NCBI RefSeq assembly: GCF_013359905.1
Contig: NZ_JABMCC010000118.1
Coordinates: 682,001 to 746,000 of the forward strand
Source of the DNA: Paenibacillus taichungensis
GTDB taxonomy: Bacteria; Bacillota; Bacilli; Paenibacillales; Paenibacillaceae
DNA length: 64,000 nt
Reading direction: 5' to 3'
Shown here: piece by piece, positions 17,056-25,444 of the stretch
How positions within the stretch are numbered: the first letter of the stretch is position 1
How the letters are laid out: each line of letters begins with the position of its first letter
The notes under the pieces: model-generated
What the model was told of the DNA's origin: nothing
Seen by the model: only the letters and a program-made list of their open reading frames with translations
Databases searched by the model: none
Made by a program: the position numbers and the translations under genes

Positions 17056-17910
17056 ATGACTAACCAAGCATTCAGTAGCAATCAGGCTACTCTGCATTTA
17101 AGCGCAGACTGCGAGCAATGTTTTGGGCTATGCTGTGTCGCCTTGCCGTATGGCAAATCCTCAGACTTTGCTTTTGATAAATCCAGTGGCACCCCCTGTT
17201 CCAATCTCCGTACCGATAACCGCTGTGGCATCCATACACAGCTGCGACAGAAAGGGTTCAAGGGCTGCACAGTCTACGATTGTTTCGGCGCTGGTCAGAA
17301 ACTATCACAAATTACATATGCGGGCAAGGATTGGCGTAATCATCCCGAAACTGCTGCTGAAATGTTCGATTGCTTGCCTGTCATGAAGCAGCTTCATGAA
17401 ATGATGAGCTATATCAATGAAATGCTACAGCTGCCGGAAACATCATCCATCCATGCCGCGTTGAAGGACGTATATCGGGAAATGGAACGACTAACCGATC
17501 TGGAGCCATCTGCCATATTACGTCTCGATATTCCCGCACATCGGGCGGTGGTGAACGAACTGCTTGTACAGGCCAGCGAGATGGTGCGGGCAAAGGTTCC
17601 AGCTTCGGGTAAGGGACCATCCAAATCGAAGACCAAAAAGGGTACCGGAAGAGACTTTCTAGGAGCCAATCTTAAAGGCGCTGACCTTCGGGGTGCAAGC
17701 TTTAGAGGTGCCTTAATGATAGCGGCTGACCTACGAAACGCAGATATGAGAAAGACCGATCTAATTGGGGCTGACTTGCGGGATGCGAATCTGGGTGGAG
17801 CGGATCTGAGAGGCAGCATCTTTCTGACGCAATCCCAGCTCAACTCGGCAAAAGGCAGTGCAGATACCAAGTTGCCGGCTCATTTAAACATTCCCTCACA
17901 CTGGCTGTAG
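17056..17910 (+). CDS. Cys-rich metal-cluster domain fused to pentapeptide repeats
   Basis: This 284-residue soluble protein has three parts. The N-terminus (residues 13-80) has CEQCFGLCC followed by more cysteines (TPCSNL, RCGIH, KGCTVYDCFG), resembling YkgJ-type zinc/iron-chelating clusters. A helical middle (90-190) follows. Residues about 198-262 are pentapeptide repeats of the A(D/N)LXX type (GANLKGADLRGASFRGALMI, IGADLRDANLGGADLRGS), which fold as a right-handed quadrilateral helix. The start follows AAGGAAGTG. Pentapeptide proteins such as Qnr mimic DNA, but only about 13 repeats occur here. Function unknown. Confidence 0.85.
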   Translation: MTNQAFSSNQATLHLSADCEQCFGLCCVALPYGKSSDFAFDKSSGTPCSNLRTDNRCGIHTQLRQKGFKGCTVYDCFGAGQKLSQITYAGKDWRNHPETAAEMFDCLPVMKQLHEMMSYINEMLQLPETSSIHAALKDVYREMERLTDLEPSAILRLDIPAHRAVVNELLVQASEMVRAKVPASGKGPSKSKTKKGTGRDFLGANLKGADLRGASFRGALMIAADLRNADMRKTDLIGADLRDANLGGADLRGSIFLTQSQLNSAKGSADTKLPAHLNIPSHWL

Positions 17911-17988
17911 GGAAGACTGTCCCCACATGAGTTGCGAGTATGAATCACTATGAACAGCTCATGAATATGTACTGATTCGTTTGTACAA

Positions 17989-18030
17989 CAAATAGCTCGT
18001 CCCTCTTTTTAGAAGGACGAGCTATTTGTG
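17989..18030. terminator. Bidirectional terminator
   Basis: AAATAGCTCGTCC and GGACGAGCTATTT form a 13-bp stem; the right side runs into GTGTTGT. It lies between the convergent pentapeptide and ddh genes. Confidence 0.85.
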
Positions 18031-18072
18031 TTGTATTACATGGACTTGCAACTACAGTAATGAATTAACGGA

Positions 18073-19050
18073 CTACAGCAAGTCGCGGCGAAGGTCCTCA
18101 GCCGATTTAGGAGACAGGTGACCGAGTGGGATATCAAATACCGTCTTAGCCCCTTTGTGTCCTTCCAGACTCAAACGTTGTGCGGCTCTTGCATAAGCCA
18201 CCAGTACACTTGCGGTAAATTCAGGATTGCTGTCGAGCTTCAGACCAAATTCAATAATTTGTTTCTGGCCTGCGCCTGTAACTCCACTACGAATGACAAA
18301 TCCACCGTGCGGCATGCCTTCATGCTCAGCCTTCAATTGCTCTTCAGTAATAAACGTCACCGTTGTATCGTAATCCGAGAAATAGTTCGGCATGGATACA
18401 ATCGTTTCACGAATCTCGTCCTGATTTGCACCAGCTTCTGCAACTACATAGCATTGACGCAGATGCTTCTCACGTGTGGTCAATTCTGGGGTCTCCCCAG
18501 CACGAATGCTGTTGATTACTTCTTCAACAGGTACAGTGTATTGCACACCAGCCTTAACGCCAGGAACACGACGGATGGCATCGGAGTGACCTTGGCTTAC
18601 CCCTTTACCCCAGAACGTGTACTCTTTACCTTCTGGCAGGATCGATTGGGCAAGCAATCGGTTCATGGAGAACAAGCCTGGGTCCCAACCTGTGGAAATG
18701 ACGTTCACGTGGCCACCTTGCTCTGCCGCGGCGTTAACTTCTTTATAGAATTCAGGGATTTTGGCATGTGTATCGAAGCTATCCACCGTATTGAACAATT
18801 TTGCAATTGCAGGTGTCTGCTCCGGAAGATCGGTTGCCGAACCTCCACACAGAATCATCACATCAATTTTGCCTATGTATTGCTCAGCAGCAGAGATGTG
18901 CTCGAAACGAACCTCCGTACCTTCTGCAACCATCTGCTCCGGGTTACGACGTGTAAATACAGCAACAAGCTCCATATCCGGGTTTTGAGTAATAGCTTTC
19001 TCTACACCTTTGCCCAGATTTCCGTAACCTACGATACCAACTTTGACCAT
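18073..19050 (-). CDS. ddh: meso-Diaminopimelate dehydrogenase
   Basis: About 325 residues from the ATG at 19050 (AGGAGAGGA upstream; an in-frame TTG two codons earlier is less likely). The enzyme makes meso-2,6-diaminopimelate from tetrahydrodipicolinate, NADPH and ammonia, a one-step route to lysine and peptidoglycan precursors. Seen: N-terminal dinucleotide loop VGIVGYGNLGKGVEKAI, AVFTRRNPEQ, LCGGSATDLPEQTPAIAKLF, STGWDPGLFSMNRLLAQSIL, TFWGKGVSQGHSDAIRR and a C-terminal GAKTVFDIPLGHLSP. Length and motifs match the Ddh family. It is a single gene. Confidence 0.95.
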   Translation of the reverse strand: MVKVGIVGYGNLGKGVEKAITQNPDMELVAVFTRRNPEQMVAEGTEVRFEHISAAEQYIGKIDVMILCGGSATDLPEQTPAIAKLFNTVDSFDTHAKIPEFYKEVNAAAEQGGHVNVISTGWDPGLFSMNRLLAQSILPEGKEYTFWGKGVSQGHSDAIRRVPGVKAGVQYTVPVEEVINSIRAGETPELTTREKHLRQCYVVAEAGANQDEIRETIVSMPNYFSDYDTTVTFITEEQLKAEHEGMPHGGFVIRSGVTGAGQKQIIEFGLKLDSNPEFTASVLVAYARAAQRLSLEGHKGAKTVFDIPLGHLSPKSAEDLRRDLL

Positions 19051-19194
19051 GTTCAATCCTCTCCTGTCTTCATCTATAGTTGCCTACTTTATCTAGTATA
19101 ATGATATAACATAACATGTAAATTGTCAGGTTTCCAGTTTGAAATAAAAATACCTTGCATGCAGAGCAGCAAGGCCTGATATATTCCTTTTATT

Positions 19195-19395
19195 CTAATC
19201 ACGTCCAACCGAATGGATAAAAGGTATGGCTTCCACGGAAGAAGTAGCAAACAAGACGGAAACGGACAACACCGTTAGAGACAACAGACAACTTGCCAGG
19301 AGTAAGGAAAGGAATCTTGATGCGGTTCTGATCTTTTTCATCCATCCTACCTCCTCATCCTGTTTGCTATATTTTGGCTGGATTATGTTCTTCAT
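19195..19395 (-). CDS. Small hydrophobic protein coupled to the alpha/beta hydrolase gene
   Basis: A 66-codon frame begins at an ATG that overlaps the stop of the hydrolase gene as ATGA (19392-19395), the classic coupling arrangement. Inside it an ATG at 19341 has its own strong site (GAGGAGGTAGG) and would give 48 residues. Either form contains one hydrophobic segment (FLSLLLASCLLSLTVLSVSV) that could be a signal peptide or membrane anchor, then SSVEAIPFIHSVGRD. No family recognised. It probably works at the membrane with the hydrolase, whose own N-terminus is membrane-anchored. Confidence 0.5.
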   Translation of the reverse strand: MKNIIQPKYSKQDEEVGWMKKIRTASRFLSLLLASCLLSLTVLSVSVLFATSSVEAIPFIHSVGRD

Positions 19396-20375
19396 AATTC
19401 ACCGGACCGCTTCACCAACTCCAAAATTTCACTAGCGACAATATCCGGCTGACTGTTATGAATATCGTGTTTGGCGTGTGCCACAGTGACCTGTGTTCCT
19501 TGACTGGACCATGAAGCAAAATCGGCTTGATCTGTCTGCCATGCCCGGCTGCCTTCGCTCTGTTTCTCTGAACCGGCCGTCAGAATGGTTAGCGGGAAGG
19601 AGAATTCCTTTTTATGCTCCAGGATATGGGCTGCGTTCGTCTTGGAATTGCGCATCTCTCCAATCACGTTGTCATTGTATGCATGCTTGAGTGTGGAAAT
19701 GGTGGCTGCCTTTCTCATTGACTCCGTAACGAGATCCGGGTTAACGACCAAAGATTCCGTTATCCGATCCGAATGCAGCAATGTACGCACAATTCCTGTT
19801 TTCACCAGAAGACGGGCTGAATCGAAATACCAGTCCGATTGCTCCATAGCAACAGTGCTGTAATATTCGGGACTTCCTCCATCAATCATGACCATGCCAG
19901 CTACCTCATCGGGATACATTTGTGCGAATCGCACGGTCTCCAGCGATCCGAGAGAATGACCTACCATGATATACGGCGGACGTTGGCCGGATACTCGCAG
20001 CAATTGATGGATCTCCTCTGTAATGGTATCGATATCACGTGGCCGATCCGTATAATCGCTATACCCGTAACCGAACCGATCATACACCGCAATTTTCACC
20101 TGGGATTTCAACTTGTTATATAGCGGGCTGAAATCAACATACGGATTGGGCGTACCCCAGCCTGAAGCGAGGACAACTGTCGCATTTCCTCTTCCCGTTG
20201 TATAGAGATGCATGTTACGTCCGCTTACCTCATACATTTTGCCCGGTGCAGTATAAGATTTCATGTCTTGTGTCGACTGATATGCCTCGTACGCGGTTCC
20301 TGCCAGCAGCAGAAGCCCTGTTGCCAGCATCAGGCCACCCAGCCCCTTCAAACCTCTCCGTAACCCCTTCTTCAT
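19392..20375 (-). CDS. Membrane-anchored alpha/beta hydrolase
   Basis: This 327-residue protein has an N-terminal hydrophobic anchor at about residues 13-30 (GGLMLATGLLLLAGTAYEAY), so the catalytic domain is probably extracellular. Features of the alpha/beta hydrolase fold: oxyanion region ASGWGTPNPYVDFSP, nucleophile elbow GHSLGS (Ser near 145), acid loop near VMIDGGSPEYY and a C-terminal His in VAHAKHDIHNSQP. The start follows AAGGGGT. The coupled small hydrophobic ORF follows. Substrate unknown; esterase or lipase-like activity is plausible. Confidence 0.88.
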   Translation of the reverse strand: MKKGLRRGLKGLGGLMLATGLLLLAGTAYEAYQSTQDMKSYTAPGKMYEVSGRNMHLYTTGRGNATVVLASGWGTPNPYVDFSPLYNKLKSQVKIAVYDRFGYGYSDYTDRPRDIDTITEEIHQLLRVSGQRPPYIMVGHSLGSLETVRFAQMYPDEVAGMVMIDGGSPEYYSTVAMEQSDWYFDSARLLVKTGIVRTLLHSDRITESLVVNPDLVTESMRKAATISTLKHAYNDNVIGEMRNSKTNAAHILEHKKEFSFPLTILTAGSEKQSEGSRAWQTDQADFASWSSQGTQVTVAHAKHDIHNSQPDIVASEILELVKRSGEL

Positions 20376-20560
20376 CGTTCTCTACCCCTTACCCGGCTCT
20401 TCTTCTATATGTATTCTTTAATCTTACCCAAGTACGGATGGAAACGGAACGATCCCGGGTCCAGTTCTTTCCCCAACCTAAGTCTAGTTCCCCCCTACCC
20501 GCAGTATGAAAAATACCATTGAGACCTGTACCAAAGGGAAGATAATCATATAGACAACGT

Positions 20561-20599
20561 AAAATAACCGCAAATTCCCGATAACGGAAACCTGCGGTT
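20561..20599 (-). terminator. Terminator of exoA
   Basis: On the minus strand AACCGCA pairs with TGCGGTT around an imperfect inner stem (TTTCCG/CGGGAA) and runs into ATTTT. Confidence 0.7.
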
Positions 20600-20644
20600 T
20601 TGATGATATTCATTTTGTAAAAAGCCAAATAAACCCTCTGCAAT

Positions 20645-21400
20645 CTACAATTGCAACGTGAGACCCACCGGGCAATGATCACTGCCCATGACATGGCAAT
20701 CAATATGCGCCTCTGAAACCTTCGGAGCCAGCTGATTGGACACAAGAAAATAATCGATCCGCCATCCAACATTACGCTCTCTTACCTTAGGCATGTACGA
20801 CCACCAACTGAACACATCCGTGCGATCCGGGTACAGATGACGGAAGCTATCCACATATCCAGCAGCCAGCAGATCGGTCATTTTGCCTCGCTCTTCCAGC
20901 GTGAATCCCGAGTTGCCCAGATTCGGCTTCGGATTCTTCAGGTCGATCTCCTGATGGGCTACATTCAGGTCACCACATACGATAACCGGCTTGGTCTGCT
21001 CCAATTGCAGCACGTACCCTCTGAACCGATCCTCCCATTCCAAACGGTAAGGAAGTCTGGTCAGATCCCGCTTCGCATTGGGGGTATATACGTTGATTAG
21101 ATAAAAATGATCAAACTCCAGCGTAATCATTCGGCCTTCCGGTTCACTATCTTCCTCTATCCCGTACCAGACAGATAGAGGCTTGATCCGGGTAAATATG
21201 GCTGTGCCGGAGTATCCTTTTTTGACAGCATAATTCCAGTATTGATATACGTCTTCACCCAGATCCATTTCGATCTGTCCTGCCTGCAGCTTGGTCTCCT
21301 GCACACAGAAAATATCGGCTTGACTCTCGTTATAATAATCCATGAATCCTTTGGTAACACATGCCCGCAATCCATTTACATTCCAGGACACCAGCTTCAT
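20645..21400 (-). CDS. exoA: Exodeoxyribonuclease III / AP endonuclease
   Basis: This 251-residue enzyme has the usual length of ExoA. It cleaves DNA 5' to abasic sites and trims 3' ends in base-excision repair. The conserved series is complete: SWNVNGLRA at the start, metal-binding Glu in VQETKLQ, GYSGTAIFTR, YTPNAKRDL, GDLNVAHQEIDLKNPK, GFTLEERGKM, FSWWSYMP, GWRIDYFLVS and catalytic SDHCPVGL. It is a single gene with its own terminator. No SOS box is seen in front of it. Confidence 0.97.
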   Translation of the reverse strand: MKLVSWNVNGLRACVTKGFMDYYNESQADIFCVQETKLQAGQIEMDLGEDVYQYWNYAVKKGYSGTAIFTRIKPLSVWYGIEEDSEPEGRMITLEFDHFYLINVYTPNAKRDLTRLPYRLEWEDRFRGYVLQLEQTKPVIVCGDLNVAHQEIDLKNPKPNLGNSGFTLEERGKMTDLLAAGYVDSFRHLYPDRTDVFSWWSYMPKVRERNVGWRIDYFLVSNQLAPKVSEAHIDCHVMGSDHCPVGLTLQL

Positions 21401-21505
21401 ATCCTCATCTCCTCACATCTCCCCAATATAGCATGGGCGAATTCGGAAGGACAAGCTGAGGTGTGACGATATCCAAACAGAATGAGCGCTTACTAAGCCC
21501 TATGC

Positions 21506-22240
21506 TCACTGAAACAACCAGGTTAATGCTTCAGGCAGATGCTTGGCAAAAAATAAAAGATCATGCGTCCCGCCCTCTTCCTCCACGTAATTCAGCCGCT
21601 CGGCAGGATAGCCCTGGGCCAAAATCATGCGACACGCAGAACGTGTATTTTCCAGCATTTGTGCTTGGGCATTAGCCTTGTACACACCTTCCAGACTCCC
21701 AACGTACATATACAACTTCAACCCGCGGCGTTCAGCCCAGGAATAGTCACTCATATAATCGAGGAAACCTTCATACCACATTGAGGCCGATAACGCCCCA
21801 ACCTTTCCAAAGATATGAGGGAATTCCATCGCCGCAAACAGAGAGATCAGCCCACCGAGCGAACAGCCAAGTATACCTGTATTCTCTGAATCTGCAAGAG
21901 TACGGTAAGACGAGTCCACATACGGTTTCAGCTGCTCAGTGATCGCCTGCAGATATATGCTTCCCTGACCGCCAAAGGCCGAAAAGGATGCATGCAGCGC
22001 TGGTACAGGCCATGGCGTGTAGTCATCGTTGCGATTGTGAGGTTCAATACCGACCAAAATCAATTCAGGCAATTTTTCGGAGCGAAAAGAATGATCCAGC
22101 AGATTGCTGCAAGCTTTGGCTACCGCACCTCCATCCTGAATATAAACGACCGGGTAATGACGATCTCCCTCTGTGTAAGATGGCGGAAGCAGCAGATGGA
22201 GCGTCCAGCCATTAACCGACTCCTGTACCCATTTACTCAT
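21506..22240 (-). CDS. Siderophore-esterase-like alpha/beta hydrolase
   Basis: This 244-residue cytoplasmic esterase is of the Fes/IroE/BesA type (putative esterase family). Seen: YPVVYIQDGGAV, LILVGIEPHNRNDDYTPWP, nucleophile elbow GCSLGGLISLFAAMEFP, SASMWYEGFLDYM and C-terminal His in EEEGGTHDLLFFAKHLPEAL. Such enzymes hydrolyse ferric-siderophore esters after uptake to free iron. It lies 38 bases downstream of two FecCD permeases on the same strand, supporting that role. A second esterase of the same group is at 27198. Start ATG preceded by GGGAAGGG. Confidence 0.85.
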   Translation of the reverse strand: MSKWVQESVNGWTLHLLLPPSYTEGDRHYPVVYIQDGGAVAKACSNLLDHSFRSEKLPELILVGIEPHNRNDDYTPWPVPALHASFSAFGGQGSIYLQAITEQLKPYVDSSYRTLADSENTGILGCSLGGLISLFAAMEFPHIFGKVGALSASMWYEGFLDYMSDYSWAERRGLKLYMYVGSLEGVYKANAQAQMLENTRSACRMILAQGYPAERLNYVEEEGGTHDLLFFAKHLPEALTWLFQ

Positions 22241-22278
22241 GATATGGAACCCTTCCCTCCTGTTTCAAATCTGGCTTG

Positions 22279-23301
22279 TTACATCCGGTTCTTGAGCAGT
22301 AAAAAGATGAAATAAGGAACGCCAATAATGGAGATAACGATGCCCACAGGCAGTTCTGCCGGGGCAAACACCGTTTTACCAATCAAATCCCCTACAACAA
22401 CCATCGCCATGCCAACCAACCCGGATATCGGAATGACCCGTTTATGGTGAAGCCCCACCAGCCGCCGTGCAATATGAGGAGCGATTAACCCAACAAATCC
22501 GATACTCCCGGATACGGCAACACAGGCACTGACGAGCCCAACACTGCCCAGCAACAATATTTTTCTCTCCCGATGAACATCCACGCCGAGTCCCATGCTG
22601 CTGGCCTCCTGCAGCTGCATGACATCCAGCACACGGGATTTAGCCCAAAGCAAAGGAATCAGCAGAACCAGCCATGGAATCATCGCCGATATGTATCGCC
22701 AATTGGCATTATAAATGCTGCCTGTCAGCCAGACGGTAGCCATCTCAAAATCGGACGGGTTCATCTTTAGGGAAAGATAAAGCGTAATTGCACTAAAACC
22801 TGAACCGATGGCAATCCCGACCAGAATAAGCCTTTGGGAATCCAACTGACCACGCTCCTGTGCAAACCACAAGATGAGAATAACTGCCGTTAATCCACCC
22901 ACCAGGCCAAACAGTGGCATCGCCATAATGGACAACCATCCTGTACCCGTTATGGACCCCTGAAACAGAAGCATAAAGAGCACCATTGCTGTTCCGGCAC
23001 CTGCGTTAATGCCAAGCATGCCGGGGTCAGCCAGCGGATTGCGGGCGATGCCCTGAATAACAGCTCCGGCAATCCCGAGTCCCAGGCCAAGCAGTAATGC
23101 AATGACAATACGCGGCAGCCTGAAATCAAAAATGACCAGATCATGCTCATGGACAGGGTCCAGCCGTAATAACGTTTTGACCACATCTATCACCGATATG
23201 TCAAACGCACCATTAGTCAAACTGATATAAACGGATGCTGCAATGATTATTGAACTTATGAAAATGACGGCCCATAATCTTCCCCGCTGCGGTTCAGGCA
23301 T
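22279..23301 (-). CDS. Iron-siderophore ABC transporter permease, FecCD family
   Basis: This 340-residue polytopic protein has about 9-10 membrane segments. Family signatures: FRLPRIVIALLLGLGLGIAG, GIARNPLADPGMLGINAGAG and GSIGFVGLIAPHIARRLVG. It overlaps the other permease gene by 8 bases, so the pair is coupled and forms a heterodimeric membrane channel. FeuC-like by position. No ATPase is encoded here; in B. subtilis the FeuABC system borrows YusV, and a shared ATPase is likely here too. Confidence 0.93.
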   Translation of the reverse strand: MPEPQRGRLWAVIFISSIIIAASVYISLTNGAFDISVIDVVKTLLRLDPVHEHDLVIFDFRLPRIVIALLLGLGLGIAGAVIQGIARNPLADPGMLGINAGAGTAMVLFMLLFQGSITGTGWLSIMAMPLFGLVGGLTAVILILWFAQERGQLDSQRLILVGIAIGSGFSAITLYLSLKMNPSDFEMATVWLTGSIYNANWRYISAMIPWLVLLIPLLWAKSRVLDVMQLQEASSMGLGVDVHRERKILLLGSVGLVSACVAVSGSIGFVGLIAPHIARRLVGLHHKRVIPISGLVGMAMVVVGDLIGKTVFAPAELPVGIVISIIGVPYFIFLLLKNRM

Positions 23302-24301
23302 GTTTTCCCCCTCCTTTGGTTTTGATCAGATAAAGGAAGAAGGGAACGCCAAATAATGCGGTGACTACTCCAATTGGTGTTTCAAACGGAGAGTTAATGA
23401 AACGACTCAAGATGTCACACCAGGCCAAAAAGAATCCGCCCAGCAGAGCGGAACACGGAATAATCCAGCGGTAATCTACCCCGAAGAGAAATCGGGTAAT
23501 ATGCGGAACCAACAAACCGACAAAAGCGATTTTGCCCGCCAAAGCCACAGATATTCCAGTCAGGATAACCACACTCAGTATCGATAAAGCCTTAACCCAT
23601 CCGGTACGCTGCCCCAGGCTTGTTGCCACATCATCGCCCATCGACAGAATGGTAATAGACTTGGAAAGAATGATGGCTAACGCCAGTCCCACCACAGCAA
23701 ATGGAATAATCAGCTTGATCATGCCTGGGTCCATCTGATGCAATCTGGCGTTATACCAGAAACTGATCGTTTGAGACACCTGATAATAGGTAGCCACGGC
23801 CTGAGATACACCACCGAGGAATGTACCAATAATCGTGCCCAGAATGGCAAGCCGAACAGGCGACATGCCGCCCGGCAGTAACCAGGCTATGAAAAATACC
23901 AGTCCTGCTCCAATTGCCGATCCCGCCAAAGAGTAAAATATCAGACCAAGAGATGACGTATTCGGCATAAATACCATACATAAGGTGATGACCACTACCG
24001 ATCCATCGGATACCCCCATAATGGAAGGGGATGCAAGATAGTTTCTTGTCATCCCCTGCATGAGCGCACCTGACACCGCCAGAAAAGCCCCGATCAATAG
24101 AGCACCAATAACACGCGGGAGCCGGGATGACACGATGATCTGGTGATCGATGCTGTCTGTATCAAAATGGAAAATGGCTGCCGTTATGGTCGAAACGTCA
24201 ATGCTCTTGGCTCCGTACATCACGGACGCCAGAATGGTAACTGCAATGAACAGAGGTGCTGCTGCGAACAGCACCACCGGATTCAATCTTCTTTTTTGCA
24301 T
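23294..24301 (-). CDS. Iron-siderophore ABC transporter permease, FecCD family
   Basis: About 335 residues from the ATG at 24301 (a GTG at 24313 is in frame but too close to its ribosome site). Signatures: SSRLPRVIGALLIGAFLAVS, GMTRNYLASPSIMGVSDGS and GKIAFVGLLVPHITRFLFG. It follows the binding-protein gene by about 24 bases and overlaps the second permease. FeuB-like by position. The encoded channel imports ferric siderophore delivered by the lipoprotein at 24326. Confidence 0.93.
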   Translation of the reverse strand: MQKRRLNPVVLFAAAPLFIAVTILASVMYGAKSIDVSTITAAIFHFDTDSIDHQIIVSSRLPRVIGALLIGAFLAVSGALMQGMTRNYLASPSIMGVSDGSVVVITLCMVFMPNTSSLGLIFYSLAGSAIGAGLVFFIAWLLPGGMSPVRLAILGTIIGTFLGGVSQAVATYYQVSQTISFWYNARLHQMDPGMIKLIIPFAVVGLALAIILSKSITILSMGDDVATSLGQRTGWVKALSILSVVILTGISVALAGKIAFVGLLVPHITRFLFGVDYRWIIPCSALLGGFFLAWCDILSRFINSPFETPIGVVTALFGVPFFLYLIKTKGGGKHA

Positions 24302-24325
24302 AGGAGTATACACGCCTTGCTCTAA

Positions 24326-25327
24326 TTATTTGGATAACTGCTCAACTGCTGCTTTCAGGAATTCAATACGACTCCAGGCCGGACCACCTTCAGCCAATGG
24401 ATCAATGACATTGACAAAAGCATGATTTTCCTTCAGCGCGGTTGTCTTCTGGATAATCGGGTTGTTTTGCAGATCTGTCAGGGCATTCGGGGTATCGGAG
24501 TTCTCAGATGTCTCAAATTGTACAAACACATAATCCGGGTTCATCTCTGCAAACTTCTCTACCGAAAGTGCTTCCTGTGCTTTGGCTGCCTGGATCTCGG
24601 CCGGAACCTGGAATCCAAGGTCTCCATACAGAATCGGATTCACAAAGACAGACTCAGGATACACATACATTTGTCCGTTACGAATACGCACTGCCAGCAC
24701 TTTTTTGTTTTCAAGTTTGTCGCCTAATTCAGCCTGGGCAGTAGTCAGAGCAGCCTTATACTGTTCAATTTCCTGTTTGGCCTGTTCCTGCTTGCCAGTC
24801 AGCTCAGCCAGCAGATTCAGGTTCGACTCCCAATCCGTAGCAATATGGGATACCTGAATAAATGGCGCAATTTTACTTAACTGCTCTGCCACTTCAGGTT
24901 TAAACTTGGTGGAACCCAAGATAATATCCGGTTTCAGGGACAAAATGGTCTCAAAGTTAGGCTCAATCTTCTGCCCAATGGACTCAGCTTGATCCGTGAT
25001 AGAAGCATACATCTCCGGGAATTCGCCGCCAAAAGTAATTGCCCCTACCGGATGTACATCAAGAACCAGCGCATCCTCCATCGCTTCCATGGAACCAGTA
25101 ATAACAATACGGTTAACTTCTGTTGGGACTGTGTACTCTTTATCTAAGTATTTAATGGTTCGTGTGCCTTCAGCTGCCTCAGCTGTGTCCGTTTCATTGG
25201 TCGACGCCTCGGTTCCGGTCGAAGCTGAATTCTCCGCATTCCCTGACGCGTCCTCTTTATTGCCGCACGCTCCCAATACTGCGAGCATACATATCATTAC
25301 CAACCATAACCCCAATTTCTTTTTCAT
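24326..25327 (-). CDS. Ferric-siderophore-binding lipoprotein (FeuA-like)
   Basis: This 333-residue protein has a lipoprotein signal ending in VLGACGNKED (Cys21). A Ser/Thr/Glu-rich linker is followed by a cluster A-2 periplasmic-binding fold (PF01497): EVNRIVITGSMEAMEDALVL, LSLKPDIILGSTKFKPEVAE, FIQVSHIATDWESNLNLLAE, a long linking helix and PDYVFVQFE. It captures ferric siderophore at the outer face and hands it to the two permeases that follow. A Fur-box match (25364-25378) lies 37 bases upstream of the start, predicting iron repression. Confidence 0.93.
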   Translation of the reverse strand: MKKKLGLWLVMICMLAVLGACGNKEDASGNAENSASTGTEASTNETDTAEAAEGTRTIKYLDKEYTVPTEVNRIVITGSMEAMEDALVLDVHPVGAITFGGEFPEMYASITDQAESIGQKIEPNFETILSLKPDIILGSTKFKPEVAEQLSKIAPFIQVSHIATDWESNLNLLAELTGKQEQAKQEIEQYKAALTTAQAELGDKLENKKVLAVRIRNGQMYVYPESVFVNPILYGDLGFQVPAEIQAAKAQEALSVEKFAEMNPDYVFVQFETSENSDTPNALTDLQNNPIIQKTTALKENHAFVNVIDPLAEGGPAWSRIEFLKAAVEQLSK

Positions 25328-25363
25328 CTCTGGTGATCTCCCTTCAATTTCGATTATTCTAAT

Positions 25364-25378
25364 TGAGAATAATAATCA
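25364..25378. promoter_or_regulatory. Fur box upstream of the siderophore uptake operon
   Basis: TGAGAATAATAATCA matches the 7-1-7 Fur consensus TGATAATNATTATCA at 12 of 14 positions. It overlaps a second inverted repeat ATTATTC-N7-GAATAAT (25353-25373), possibly a second Fur register or the site of the AraC-type regulator encoded upstream. Confidence 0.8.
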
Positions 25379-25444
25379 TTATTGAATGATAAACAAGAAT
25401 GACGAACAGAACCATGGACTCTGTCCTGAATCTCTATGGATTTT

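Noticed and set aside
18118..19101. 327-codon plus-strand frame opposite ddh
   Set aside because: Its length equals that of ddh only because codon bias of ddh leaves the opposite strand open; no protein-like motifs.
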